Assembly (NCBI GenBank): GCA_021397845.1
Contig: CM038052.1
Span: 172,720,183-172,784,182, forward strand
Direction: 5' to 3'
DNA from: Areca catechu
Taxonomy: Eukaryota; Streptophyta; Magnoliopsida; Arecales; Arecaceae
DNA: 64,000 nt
The notes under the pieces were generated by a model, which made no database searches, was not told the DNA's origin, and saw only the letters and a list, made by a program, of their open reading frames with translations. Shown one piece after another: positions 48,401 through 59,824 of the stretch (the first letter of the stretch is position 1; the number at the start of each line of letters is the position of its first letter). A program made the translations under genes and the position numbers.

Positions 48401-49235
48401 GCCTTCCTCTTGATAAGGCGAGCCGCTACGCGATCCTCCGGCAAGATGCCGCTGGTAATGTACTCGACGTACTTGTCCATCCAGCTGAGCTCTTGGCTGA
48501 CCTGTTGGACCTCCACGGGCGTCTCGTAGCTCGGGGCCTTGAGATGCTCAACATAAGCGCGGCCCAATAGCGAGTTCGGCAGGGTTGCCAGTCGGGAGAG
48601 CGCGTCCGTGCGAGCATTTTCTCCACGGGGTATATGGGAGATGCTGAAATGCCGAAATCCAGCCGCGCTCGTTCTGACGAGCTCCACGTATTTCGCCATT
48701 TGAGGGTCCCGCGCGCCGTACTCTCTAGAGATCTGTCCGGCCACCAGCTGCGAATCTGTGAAGGCCCTGAGGTTGGCCATGCCCAACTCGCGAGACACTC
48801 TCAGCCCCGCGAGGAGCGCTTCGTACTCCGCCTGATTATTAGTTGCGACGAACTGGAAACGAAGTGCACATTCGGCGATGACCCCCTCGCTGTTGACGAG
48901 GATGAGACCGGCTCCGCTCCCGCTGGAGTTCGAAGCCCCGTCCACATGGAGGATCCAAATGTCCTCCTCGAGTACCGGTTCCGGCTGCCGGTCCAGAGGG
49001 CCTTCCTCCATCCTCTTGCCCAGGCCTGCGCACTTGACCAATAAGTCAGCGAGCACTTGCTCCTTCATGGCCGACCTTGGTCGATAAGTGATATCAAACT
49101 CGCTAAGCTTGAGTGCCCACTTCGTCAATCGCTCGGATATGTCAGGTCGGCTGAGTATCGCTTTCAGCGGTTGATCCGTTAGGACGGCAATGGGGTGTGC
49201 TTGGAAATAAGGCCTGAGATGCTGGGCGGATACTA
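48400..49235 (-). pseudogene. RNase H domains of gypsy B
   Basis: The end of the usual Ty3 RNase H (LSEFDITYRPRSAMKEQVLADLL) is followed by a second, archaeal-like RNase H. It shows WILHVDGASN (catalytic Asp), NNQAEYEALLAGL (Glu), AFTDSQLV (Asp) and GENARTDALSRLA (Asp), so all four acidic residues are kept. A second RNase H of this kind is a recognised Tat-lineage feature. The frame runs open from 49128 to 48148 into the integrase zinc region. Confidence 0.88.
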
Positions 49236-49996
49236 TTAGTGCAAAAATGAGTTTTCAGATCGGGAATACCTAAGCTCCGCATCGCGGAGGAGTTTGCTCG
49301 TGTAGTACACCGGTCTCTGCATTCCTTGGTCGTCAGTTCGAACTAGGACCGAACTGACGGCCTCCAGGGTGACCGCCAGGTACAGGATGAGCTCCTCTCC
49401 TTCTTCGGGCCTGGAGAGCAGTGGCGGTGATGCAAGCATCCTCTTCAGCTCGTCAAACGCCTCTTGGCACTCCTCGGTCCAGGTGAAGTTGTTCATCTTC
49501 CTCAGCACTTTGAAGAAGGGCCGGCAGCGGTCGGTAGACCTCGAGATAAACCGACTCAAGGTGGCTATCCGGCCGGTGAGTCGCTGCACTTGCTTCTTGG
49601 AGGTGGGCTGCTCCATGTCCAAAATGGCCTGGACCTTTTCCGGGTTGGCTTCTATCCCTCTTTGGGTCACCATGAACCCCAAGAACTTTCCGGCGGACAA
49701 GCCGAAGGCGTACTTCGCCGGGTTCAGCTTCATCTGGTGAAGTCGGAGGTTGCCAAAGGTCTCCGCCAAGTCGCCGACATGGTCGAAATGAGGCTTGCTC
49801 ATTACCAGCATATCATCCACATACACCTGCATGTTGCGGCCGATCTGATCTTTGAAAACTTTGTTGACCAGCCGCTGGTACATGGCCCCGACGTTCTTGA
49901 GGCCGAATGGCATCATCTTGTAACAGTAAGTTCCGCGGTCGGTGACGAAAGCGGTGTGCCCCTCGTCCTCCGGGTGCATTCGAATCTGGTTGTACC
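49236..49996 (-). pseudogene. Reverse transcriptase of gypsy B, 5' truncated
   Basis: The open frame of 247 codons begins inside the RT palm (MHPEDEGHTAFVTDRGTYCY), has the catalytic YVDD near 49815 and the thumb/connection words RLTGRIATLSRFISRSTD. It ends at a stop after the start of RNase H (YYTSKLLRDAELRYS). The N-terminal third of RT is missing because the element breaks off at about 49996. Confidence 0.88.
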
Positions 49997-50130
49997 CAAG
50001 TCCTAATCACCACTAAGTCCTAATCACCATTGGAGGGTTCGAATCTGGTTGCCGAAGGTCTCCATTGGAGGATTTTAAAGGAGCTAGTTTCATACATATA
50101 TATCACCACTAAGTCCTAATCACATCCTCC
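49980..50130. other. Rearranged junction with templated filler DNA
   Basis: At the gypsy B break the word CGAATCTGGTTG occurs at 49981 and again at 50040. GGTTGCCGAAGGTCTCC at 50048 nearly copies gypsy RT sequence at 49748. CACTAAGTCCTAATCAC is found near 50011 and again near 50106. The patchwork fits end-joining with short templated copies. Confidence 0.75.
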
Positions 50131-51330
50131 AATAATCCTTTCTTGATTGAGAGCGAATATGTTTTTTAAAAAAATAGGCATATCAGTGATCATGAGAGGA
50201 ACAATATGTAATTTGAAAGCTAAACGAAAGATAAAAGGTTATGTGGTTTCCACCAAGATAGGTTAATCCAATACCCATTTTTACATATAAAAGATATAGT
50301 TTCATAAGCTTATTAATTTTTACATTTCAAAAATATGTTTTAGCTAATGATATTAAAGTACAATTATGTGGAGGATATTTATATAAAAGTAAAGTTTTAT
50401 GAGGACATATATGTAAATATTAATTTTAAAATGGTATTCAAGCAAATTTACATGTTTGAAAGTATATACACATAACTCCTAAATATTCAAATTTATATGA
50501 ATATCTTTGTCAAATTACTATTTACACATATACTCTCATAATTTTCTTTTTGCATATATATTTATAAAAATATTTCAAACATTTTAATTTTAAACCATTA
50601 GTATTTTTAACGGCATTAGATGATGCGGGTATATATACCAAAAACAAGAAAAAAAAAGATATATATATGCAAAACAAGTATTTTAAAAAGGGATATATAT
50701 ATAAATATCAATTTTAAAAAGATATTCATGTAAATTGAAAGTTTAGAAGGGTATATATGAAAAAAAAAGAAAAAACTTGATTAATTAGACTTGATCCAGC
50801 CAATCAATAAAGGACAGACACAAGATTTGGATTCAATCAAAGCCTGTTCTAATTGGTTCAACTCATCCAACATAAGAAAGAGAAGGGATACTCAATTTAG
50901 ACTAATTGGATTTTCGGATTTGATTCACTTGGTCTTGGTTCAAGAGAGTTGGATCTATTTGGTTTGAGCTGACCAACAAGGTACAGGTCTAGAGCAATTT
51001 GAATTTTGGATTTGATCTAAAAGTGAGTTCACATCAAATGGATCCTCTCTCCCTTCCCCTGTGACAAAAGCAAGGTCCTACAAGAATTTCTCGTGGATTT
51101 TAAGAAAAATGGGAGAATGGAAAAGGGAGTTGGGGTCCAACGGTGACGTGGCTTGCATGGTCACAAGACGATGGTGGCATGATTAGGGTGGCTGCGGTTG
51201 GGCCATGCATAGAGTAGCTGAGAGAGGGAGAAAAAGGACCTTGCCGCTTGTCATTTTGGTAAGTATTTTCATGACCAAAAAAAATGCTATAAAAAAATTA
51301 ATAAAATAATTCTGAGATTTTTATTGGTCG
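50131..51330. other. AT-rich spacer
   Basis: No gene or clear repeat was found. Local ATATAT-rich and T-rich tracts dominate. Confidence 0.4.
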
Positions 51331-51349
51331 GTGATAATGAAAAAGTTAG

Positions 51350-51530
51350 AGATATATATAATAAATCCTGCTCACTCGGCTGACATAAGTGTAGTCGGGT
51401 TGACGTACTCATCTTCGGATGGGGAGCGACTGCGGAAAATTAATATGCGCCGTATATCAAAGGACTGTTTGGGGATAGCCACACCAGAGTCTAACTCCTC
51501 CCTCCTTTTCGTTCAACCAAAAAAAAATAA
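51350..51530 (+). mobile_element. SINE copy 3, 5' truncated
   Basis: The body shares GGTTGACGTACTCA, AAAATTAATATGCGCCGTAT and AGTCTAACTCCTCCC with copy 4 and ends in an A-rich tail at 51520-51530. The tRNA-like head with A and B boxes is not recognisable here. Confidence 0.65.
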
Positions 51531-53280
51531 TAATAATGGCATGGAAAGGATTTCCAAATGAGAAAAAGTTGGCCTAACACCGGCTGTTCACCAATCGCAG
51601 CATCTCCAGATGGCCACCGGCCATCGTGCCAACCCTACGACTCCGCACCATCCACTGTTAGGTGGCCTTATCTCATATGATAGAAGATTGGGTAGGGATT
51701 GGAATTCTCTTGTTCTGATATCAAATCCCTCAATTTTTTTTATATTTGGATCGAGGTCGGTTGGAACCACTGACTTTGGTGCTAAATGTGTCTATTTTGG
51801 ATCGTTTCTCACATGAATCAATGATTTATTAGACGAGATAGTCTAGCACTAGTCCTAAAGTATAAGAGATTACTATTAATAGCCAATGTATAACTTAAAA
51901 ATGAATTAGAGCTGCAGAAGAGCAAACCCAAGTATCAAGATGCTTGGGCTTCGCTTGTTTTCATGAAGGGATAATCAAGGCAAGCTTAATTAGGTATATT
52001 TATGATTGGATTAATTGTTGTATGAACCAATCTTGAAGAAGTGTTTGGTTGGTCAAATATTTTTATTGGCCTAGGTGCTTAAGCTCAATAAGTTTATGGG
52101 CCATTTTTTAAAAGAAAAAAACTTAAACATGAAATGTTCATGAACCACATAAGGCTTGTTTATAGTCCTAGGCTCAACAAGGAGATGTCAAATGAAGTAT
52201 AATTTAAGTTGTGCTATTACATTAAGTTGATAAGAGTTATGTAGTTTCATGTTAAAAAATGGTGCATGGCTATAAGATAGACACAATTAAAACTTGTCAG
52301 TCACGATCTTTATAATATTTTCATATATACAATCTTCCTTTTGTGTAAGGACAAAAAAATTAAATATTTATTTTTATTGGAAAACCTTTAAATTAGTATT
52401 GTTATCTTTTTCTTGATTATTTGATAATCAGCTTTCTGTACATGCATTAACGAAAATAAGTTACAGATTTTGCTTGATTCAGGCATAATATGAAAGTGAT
52501 TTCTTAAAAATAATCATCCTGGTTAAGTTCAAACAATAGATGACAGTCTACTCCTGTGATAGAACAAACCTCTACATATTCTCCTAGAAGTCCACTAATG
52601 AAAGAGAGAATGATTTAGTATCACATTCCCTATTTATACAAATGAAAGCTCACGTACAAATGAGTATTCGAGCATCCTTTAATTGGATGCATCCAATCCC
52701 TTAATTAATTATGAAGGCATCGTGGAATAAAAATTAAACTTTATCTAACATATTTATTCAGTTTTGCATCCGATTTAGATTAATTTAACCACATTGAATT
52801 TTGAATTAGTTTTGTTCTGATTAACCTCATAGTTTGCCTCCTGGAGATAGATCGAACGAAATGTTATGATCCTCGCACTCCACTTCAAAAAGCATCTCAT
52901 ATACAAAAGAAGGATTCCTCAATATAAATCAAAGTTTTCTATCTCATAATTAATTAATGTAGGACTAAAAATACCTCCTTTTTTTTATACCACAACAAGT
53001 TTAATGAGTAAATTGATAGTTTTCAAGAAGCAAAGGGTATCCACTACTTGCACAAGTTAAGCTTCTAGTTGTTCTTAATCAGCACCTCCCCCCCCCCCCC
53101 CCCCCCCACCCAATAGGAGGAGGTGAGCTCCGCCCACTCCATTAGCAAGTGAAGAAAAGCAGAGATTATAAAGAGTGACCTCTACAACCAAAATAGAGAT
53201 AGAGCAGCGAAAATAGTATCATTAAAATAAAGAAAAAGAGGGATAAGACATTTTAAAATGGAGGAAAAGGATTGTTGCAA
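51531..53280. other. AT-rich spacer with a 20-base C run
   Basis: An uninterrupted C run lies at 53088-53107. No coding or structural element was recognised in the rest. Confidence 0.4.
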
Positions 53281-53284
53281 TATA

Positions 53285-53640
53285 TTAGTGATGATATAGC
53301 TTCAAGAGTGTAGTTCTGGCAGGGGTTCGAGCCTTGGTTTAGATATATTTCGACAGGAAAGTTCGGGAATAAAATAAAAAATAAAAAAAATAGTCCAAAA
53401 ATAATTTTTTTTTAAAAAAAGGAGAAAAATTAATAAAATAATCCTGGAACCCCTGTCGAGTGATGCCAGTGGTAGTCAGGTTGACGTACTCACCTTCAAG
53501 TGGGAACAGCTACGAAAAAATTAATATACACCATGTATCGAACATTCCCTGGCTGGGGTTGGGGGACCGCCTGGGGGTGGCCATGCCTGGGGTCTAACTC
53601 TTTCCCCTCTTTTTGGTTTACCAAAAAAAAAAAAAGGGGG
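53285..53640 (+). mobile_element. SINE copy 4
   Basis: A B box (GGGGTTCGAGCC near 53322) and a weak A box are followed by the shared body (GGTTGACGTACTCACC, GGTCTAACTCTTTCCCC) and an A tail of 13 bases, then a G run. An AT-rich stretch of about 100 bases sits between head and body. Confidence 0.65.
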
Positions 53641-54009
53641 GGGGGGAAAGAAAAATCATTCCCCAGCATTATCTTGTCTTCTGAGGATTTTTGCAAGAAA
53701 AATCTGCCATTGCATTCTTTTCAGATCAATAAATAAACCATAACAATGAACATGCGGAAAAATGTAACAAGTACTTGAGAGAAGATTGTTGTAATACTCC
53801 ATACCAGAAATCCCTAAAAGAATGCTAACATAATTCTGGCTACCATGCAATAAGAAATGAATATGCTTCAAATAGAAGCTGAGATGGGACAAAGGACCAA
53901 ATTGTGATCCATAGGATCGGGTCTTGCCTTGCAAATCCATTCTTTCTTATTTAGTTGTTCACTAGGGTGCAGCTTTCAAAGGGAAGGAAGAAGGGAAAAG
54001 ATCATACCA

Positions 54010-54400
54010 CCTCTATTAAGAAATCTGTACAATATCTGATAGAGAAAACTCTGGCTTGTCAAGCAAGTGGTTGGGCCTTGGATGGGAGAGTATATTAGCG
54101 AGATCCTTGAATTCCTGCAATGCTAAATTGGTGATTGGAAGATTTGAAAGGATGGACAAACTACAAGAAGTATCAATCCAAAGAGAGGTAGCTAGAGCTT
54201 CTTTGTTCTCTCCATTTTCATAAAGATGAGGGAAAATGATATAGAGAGGGTGATCATCAATCCAAAACACCCCTCTACAATTTAATTGAGTTGCCATTGC
54301 CAAAGTGCAAACACTCAAGCAGAAAGGGCCAAGGGTCTTGACAATATTCTTCCAACTTAAACATGGAGCTCTTTTATCACAAAACTAGCAGAGAAAGAAT
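54010..54400 (-). pseudogene. LINE ORF2 fragment (region between RT and zf-RVT)
   Basis: On minus, across a frame change near 54290, the text FGNGNSIKLW then DDHPLYIIFPHLYENGENKEA matches the 'GNG..IxFW .. W.G..PL...FP.LY' pattern typical of plant LINE ORF2 proteins. The fragment stays open to 54016. No other LINE domains adjoin it on this strand. Confidence 0.5.
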
Positions 54401-54725
54401 AAGTAGTTTAATGGTCTTTGTCCAAGATTGATCATCTCATTGAGAAGCTTTTATCTTTGTTCTCAGAGAAAGAAAGCCTTGGAACCCACCACATTATAAT
54501 TATCCGCATTGTAAATTATTCAGGCTCATACCAATTAAATTGGAATAAAATTAATATTATAACCAAAATCAAACCCCTGCCTTCTCCAAACATCTAAAAT
54601 TTAGCTTAGAATGAAATAAATCAAGCTACAATATACGCTAAGCTTGACTTGCTTGGAAGTTCGCTCATTTACTTTGATGATGCTTGGAAGCTAATCTATA
54701 TCCAACTCAATCTCGCTCTTATATT

Positions 54726-55233
54726 ACATCCATAATTTCTTTGCATATGGCTAGAATTTTATTGGAGGCAACACTAGGTGCTTCACGCGGTGATATTTCA
54801 AGTTGGTTTAAGTCATGGTAGATATCCTTGAACTCAATCCTGAAAAAACTCCTATATTGTCTCGGTAACGATCAAAACTCATAACCCCTTTTCTAAGATT
54901 TGTCAATGTGAACTTTGATGGCAGCATTCCAGTACCTTGGACGGGACTTATGTCATTACATCCATAATTTCTAATATGCATATGGCTAGAATTTTATTGA
55001 GCTAGGACAAACTTACCAGGGTTAGGTAGAATCAGGTCAAGCTTCACGCGGGATATTTCAAGTTGGTTTAAGTAGAAAAAACATGGTAGATTCCCTTGAA
55101 GTCTCGGACTCCTAAAACTCCTATATTGTCTCGGTAACGATCAAAGGATTCTTTTTATTTTTTGGAAACCCCTTTTCTAAGATTTGTCAATGTGAACTTT
55201 GATGGCAGCATTCACAGTACCTTGGACGGGACT
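54726..55233. repeat. Imperfect 232-285 bp tandem duplication
   Basis: ACATCCATAATTTCT occurs at 54726 and 54958, and CTTGGACGGGACT at 54936 and 55221. The two copies share most of their sequence but differ by several small insertions and deletions. Confidence 0.85.
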
Positions 55234-55330
55234 GAGTATGTCATCCAGGATTCGGATAGAAGGCTACTAGCAACTGGGTGTTCCTTTTCTTTGAGCCATT
55301 TATCCTGAAAACTAAGTTTAGAGATGCCTG
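54890..55330 (+). pseudogene. LINE-type RNase H fragment, partly duplicated
   Basis: FVNVNFDGSI at about 55188 opens an RNase H of the LINE type; GTEYVIQDSDRRLLATGCSFS follows. The first copy in the tandem duplication (54898) also encodes VNVNFDGSIP but then diverges. Only the N-terminal part is readable. Confidence 0.5.
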
Positions 55331-55539
55331 GATAGGTATTATACCAAGTAGAAGCCATGTGCCGAGAGGATCGTCATCGAGGAAGATTCTGCCACAATCA
55401 TCAGATGAATTCAGGATAAGATGAAGCAGCAGGAGGCCCACTTTTTCATGAAATTTGGAGATCCCACTGTTCTTCCGTGGCGATGATTGTTCGCCATGTA
55501 TTCTGAAAGATAAATAGTGTGGCCGACTAAGTTGCATCC

Positions 55540-56880
55540 TGTTGCCGCCAAGACCGTCGCGGCCCGTAGCTGCTGCTGGCGCCGGAGTGCGCTCTCTTTA
55601 CTGCCTGCCGGTCCTCTGCTCTTAGACCTGCGAAACAGGGGTTAGTGACCCGGGCCGGAGTTTCCGGCAGGGGCACTCCGACGATCAAGTCAGTGACAAT
55701 CCAGGGGAACAGATCCTCATGGTCGGGCCCTTCTTGATGGACTCCACTCTAGGAGGAGTAAGAGATGTGTGTAGGTGAAAACGTGACTGGGGGAGACTAA
55801 TAACGGGGACAGAGGGGTTCCCTATCACTCCGCTTCTCCTTGTTTCCCTCGTTTACCCTCAGCTGTGGTGTTGGTGGTGGCGCTTTGCCCTCTTGGTCGA
55901 GCTTGCGCTTGTCTTGTTGGTGGTGATTTTGGTGCTACTGGTATGTTACCTCCCCCTCGTGGGGGTGACGATCGTTCTTTGTAGTTGAAAATTGGCCGTT
56001 TGAAGCTTGCCTCGGGATCCTCGCTGGATTGGCAGGCGCGTGCGGCAGGATTCCGTGCCGTAGACGAGATGCCTTTCCTAACAGGTGATGGGGGGAGCTT
56101 CCATTCGCTCTGACATTCTCTCTGGTCGCTCCATTCCGGAAGGTTGGTAGAGCCTCGATCCAGGGGCGCCCCCTAGGGGTGCGTGCTTCCTGGCTGGCCC
56201 ATCTCTTGGAAGTACGGCTGGACAGGTAGTTATGGCGGTATAGGGGGCGTCGTTCCGTGGTCCTCGAGTGGCTCGCCGGTGTCCTGGGATGGCTAGGCTT
56301 GCTCCGGTCTAGATGCCCCGAGCTTGTGCAGTCGCCTCGGTGGAGGAGGGGAGAGTGCGGGCCCGGTCCAAAGGGCGCGTGCTTGGAGAGGCTCTACATC
56401 GGCGGGTGAGCGATGACCTCGACCTCGACCGCAGGGCACTAGCCTCCGAGGGTCTCGCTCTGGAGGGCAGAGGACGGACCCGGTCCAGAGGGTGCGCGCT
56501 CGGAGAGGCTCCACATCAGTAGGTGAGCTCTTGGCTCGACCTCGACGCAGGGCACCAGCCTCCGAGGGTCTCACTCTGGAGGACGGAGGACGGCTCCGGC
56601 CTGGGAGTCCCAGACTTACGGGCACGACCTAGCGGAGGACGGCTCCGGCCTAGGCATCCCGGACTTGCGAGCACGACCTGGCGGAGGACGACTCCGACCT
56701 AGGCATCCCGGACTTGCGGGCATGACCTGGCGGAGGACTGAGCTTGGCCCGTGACCTTGTAGGAGCTCAACTCAGCTCGACAAAACAATCCGGGCTGGGG
56801 CGTCGCCTTGGCACCCGCTGTGGCGGCCTCCCTTAATATGACGCCTGTCAACTACCCACATTGGCGATCTCGCCACATCA
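55540..56880 (-). repeat. 3' LTR of gypsy C
   Basis: The LTR is 1341 bp, starting TGATGTGGCGAGATC at 56880 and ending GGCAACA at 55540 (minus). It shares the core CACTGACTTGATCGTCGGAG with related LTRs here. The 5 bp outside its end are CATCC. It includes two short arrays, 56355-56590 and 56585-56740. Confidence 0.85.
56355..56740. repeat. 117 bp and 49 bp tandem arrays in the gypsy C LTR
   Basis: CGGTCCA marks two copies of a 117 bp unit at 56364 and 56481. GGAGGAC marks a 49 bp unit at 56585, 56634, 56683 and 56732, giving three full copies that contain CTCCGGCCTAGGCATCCCGG. Confidence 0.85.
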
Positions 56881-56898
56881 TTTGCCCCCCACTCCTGA
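56881..56898 (-). promoter_or_regulatory. Polypurine tract of gypsy C
   Basis: The minus strand reads TCAGGAGTGGGGGGCAAA directly before the LTR start TGATGTGG. The core GTGGGGGGCAA parallels that of gypsy B. Confidence 0.75.
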
Positions 56899-57349
56899 GG
56901 CTCGTTAGTGCACGGCGCTCGAGGCAAAGGGAGTAATCGAAGTGCTGACATGGAGAGGCAAAAATCGGTGCAATGATGGCCGCGGTCGCTGGCGCTTCGA
57001 GGGATAGCCCCGCCGGCCGGTGCGGGGGTGCCACGTGGCCACGTCCGAGGAGCAGTTAATGCTGGTGCAGAATTCTGAGCACCTGGGACTCCTTTTTCGT
57101 CGATGGGTAGCACGTGGTGCAGATCCATTGGCGAGGGGGTCATAACAGCACGGATTTGATGGACCTTTTCGGGGTGAAAAGAAAATTTTCTTACCCAAGA
57201 ATTTCCTTTCTTTCTTTCAAATCTTCCGCGCTTGCTGCAGTGCTCAGACCCTTTCTTCTCCATGATCTGCACCCGTCCTTCTTTTCTCTAGGTGTCCAGA
57301 CCGGCTTCGTTATCCTTCTTTCTTTTCTTCTAAAGTAGGCTCCTTCCTT

Positions 57350-59632
57350 CTTAGTCTAGCATATCTTTCGTCCAAAGGGTAGTGCTCTCCTCCTCCGACG
57401 ACGAGTCGGAGGGGGCACAGTTTAGGGTTAGCGTTAGGCTGGCACTTCCTGCCCCCCCAGTGTCTGTTAAGGAGCCGGTGGTCATTCCTTCTCGTCCGAC
57501 CAGTCCTCCCCTTCTGCTACTTGAGTTAGCCCCTGAGTCAGTCCGGTCAACAAGTCCGGGCGGGATCGTTTCGTTGATTTCCGTCACGGAACTGGGGGCC
57601 ATTCGGGATGCCTATGAAATCCCGTCTTCTGTTCGACTCATGGTCCCCCGTCCCAGGGAGCGAGTCACTTCCAGTGGCCCGGGGCGTCTTGCCTTCTATG
57701 AGGGGACCTTCTCTGGGGGTTTCCGCTTACCTTTTCATCATTTCTTCCTATCTGTCTTGAATAACTATCGCCTGGTCCCCGTCCAGTTGGTGCCGAATGC
57801 CATCAGGGTGATCTTCTCTTTCATCATACTCCGCCACGTCCATGGGTTTGTTGCCCGGTTTTCTCTGTTCAAGGCATTCTTCATCCTGAAACGCCACCCG
57901 ACCGAGGACGGGTGGTGGTCCTTGTCTTCTCGCCCGAAGGGCATCAATTTCGAGCTTCCCTCTTCCATCAAGGATGGAAGAGCAGATTCTTCTTTGTAGA
58001 TGTCGAGAGGGTTGACTGGGCTTGGAGCGAGCCGGACATGTCCCCCAATCGGATCTTCGCGGTCGATGCAGCCGATCGGGATGATTACGATCAACTCCGC
58101 ACCTCTCGGATCCCTTCTTTGGAGGTCCTGCTATCGGAGCAGAACATTTTCGATGCCAGGGTCGACCCATCGGCAGGGCCAGGTAAGTTCCTGCTCCTTC
58201 TCCGTCTGCATTTTCTCTTTTCTCTATTTCAGGCTAACCTTCTTGGTTGTTGCTGTGCAGGGTTGACCCTTTCAGAGGGCGAGCCATTGCCAACCTCCAG
58301 GAAGAGGCCACCCATCGAGATGCCGCCGAGCCCCCTCCGAGGCGGCGCGGACTGAGGGAGTGTCGGCATCTACCCCTGCCATGCCGTCGCGCTGATAGGA
58401 AAGGAGGCCGTGGAAGCTCCCGTGCGACTGGAGAGGCCACAGGCGGAACTCCCTATCCTAGAGCTGGAGGCCACCGTCCAGATCGGCGTTGTTGCTTGCT
58501 GCTGCTGTGCTGCCCTGCTCTCCGTGTTTGGGGGCGATCAAGGCTGAAGAGGAGGAACCCATCCCGGAGATTCTCCGATGATGGGGGATCCGACCATAAT
58601 AGTGCCGGCTCCTCGACCAGTTCTTGGGGGTCCCACCATCGGAGGGACGGGCGCGGCCATCCCCCCGGAGAGCAGGAGAGACTGGGCGAGGCACCGCCTT
58701 TCCTTCAAGCTGGGGCCGAGAGCTCCTTATCTGACAACCGCGGCCTGGCCTATCGCATGATGGCCTTCTCCATCCAACCCTTCGACCGGGAGGAGATGGA
58801 TGGGCTGCCGTTGGAGCTGTGATCGACAGCATCTTCCCACAGCTCTTCACGGTAAGCATTTCTATTTTCTTCCCCCCCCCCCTCTTTCTTCTTTCTCTCC
58901 TTTTTTTTTGACCTTCCCATATGGTGCAGATCGGAGTCGAAGCTCTTTTCATCAGGAGCAGCTATCGAAACTGGAGCCGAGCCGAGCAAGAACGGGCAAT
59001 TGAGATCGAGTCACTGAGGGCCGACCTGCAGAAGAGGGCGGACTCCGAAGGGGTGCTTGGCCAACGGGTCAAGGACCTCGAGAAGCAGCTCGTCGACTCT
59101 GAGGACGAGCAAGGGAGCTCCAGGAGAACCTCGACCGTGAGTGGGGGGAGTCAAGGAAGAAAGCTGAGGGGCTTGTCGACACCGAGAAGAAGCTGGACGT
59201 GGTCATCACTGAGTTGGCCCGATAGAAGAGGACCGTCCAATCCCTCCAGGCCCGGCTGGCAACGAAGGAAGAGAAGTCGGCCACGACGCAGAGGGCAGCA
59301 GATGAAGTGGCCAAGTCGGCCGCGCACGCCAGGCGCGAGGTGGCCGCAGCGAAGAAGGAAGCTGGGGAGGCAGTGGAAAGGTACAAAGCCTTGGAGGAGT
59401 TCCTCGCCGAGATCCAACAGACGGCGTCGGACTCCTTCTTCAAGGGCTTCATGTACCTACGCCGCCTGATCGAGGAGTTCGTCTCAGCCGAGGCCGTAGC
59501 CACCTTGATTTTCCTGGCACCTCAGATCAGGAGGCGGGCATTAAGGAGGTCATGCCACCTGAGCCCGAGGCCGTGCAGCCCAAAGCTCCTGCTGATGGAG
59601 ACTCCCAGCTCGGCGGTCCAGCTAGCCAGTAG
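57350..59632 (+). pseudogene. Antisense gene of gypsy C (PF04195-like domain plus coiled coil)
   Basis: This is the counterpart of the gene at 44.1-46.3 kb. The PF04195-like domain shows DAYEIPSSVRLMVPRPRERV, LNNYRLVPVQLVPNAIRVI and FILKRHPTEDGWW, keeping the Trp lost in B. A 1-base deletion near 57975 shifts the frame, which continues SRFFFVDVERVDWAWSEPD. Introns lie at 58183-58260 (GTAAGT...GCAG) and 58852-58929 (GTAAGC...GCAG), both 78 bases. Exon 3 is a coiled coil with a frameshift near 59130, a stop near 59224 and another shift near 59500. The likely original stop is at 59630. No ATG matches the start in B; ATA stands near 57362. Confidence 0.8.
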
Positions 59633-59755
59633 TCTTCTCTTGCTTCTTTTTGTATTTTGTTCTTTTTCTGTACTTGGCAGGGCTACCTGGCATGTCGGGG
59701 GCCCGCGGATACTTGTAATTGATATTTAATCAATGAAGTGCAATTTTCTTGCAAT
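59633..59755 (+). terminator. Conserved 3' UTR of the gypsy C antisense gene
   Basis: A CT-rich stretch, GGCATGTCGGGGGCCC and TTAATCAATGAAGTGC appear in the same order as after the antisense gene of B. AATGAA could serve as a poly(A) signal. Confidence 0.5.
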
Positions 59756-59824
59756 CGTCTTTCTCATTTGGCTCCTCCTCTCCCTCTTCTTTTGTCTTTC
59801 TTTTTGATGTATGGGGATATCAGA

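Larger units (their letters stand above)
39541..49996 (-). mobile_element. Ty3/gypsy element B (Tat lineage), 5' part deleted
   Basis: On minus, RT, RNase H, a second RNase H and integrase (49979-47251) are followed by a minisatellite, an opposite-strand gene (44120-46349), a purine tract and a 3' LTR that ends at 39541. The 5' side breaks off at about 49996 inside RT, so 5' LTR, leader, gag and protease are gone. The dual RNase H and the extra ORF downstream of pol are features of the Tat lineage. Confidence 0.88.

Noticed and set aside
56313..57272. Minus and plus ORFs around 56.3-57.3 kb
   Set aside because: They fall in the gypsy C LTR and the interval next to it; arrays and GC content explain them.
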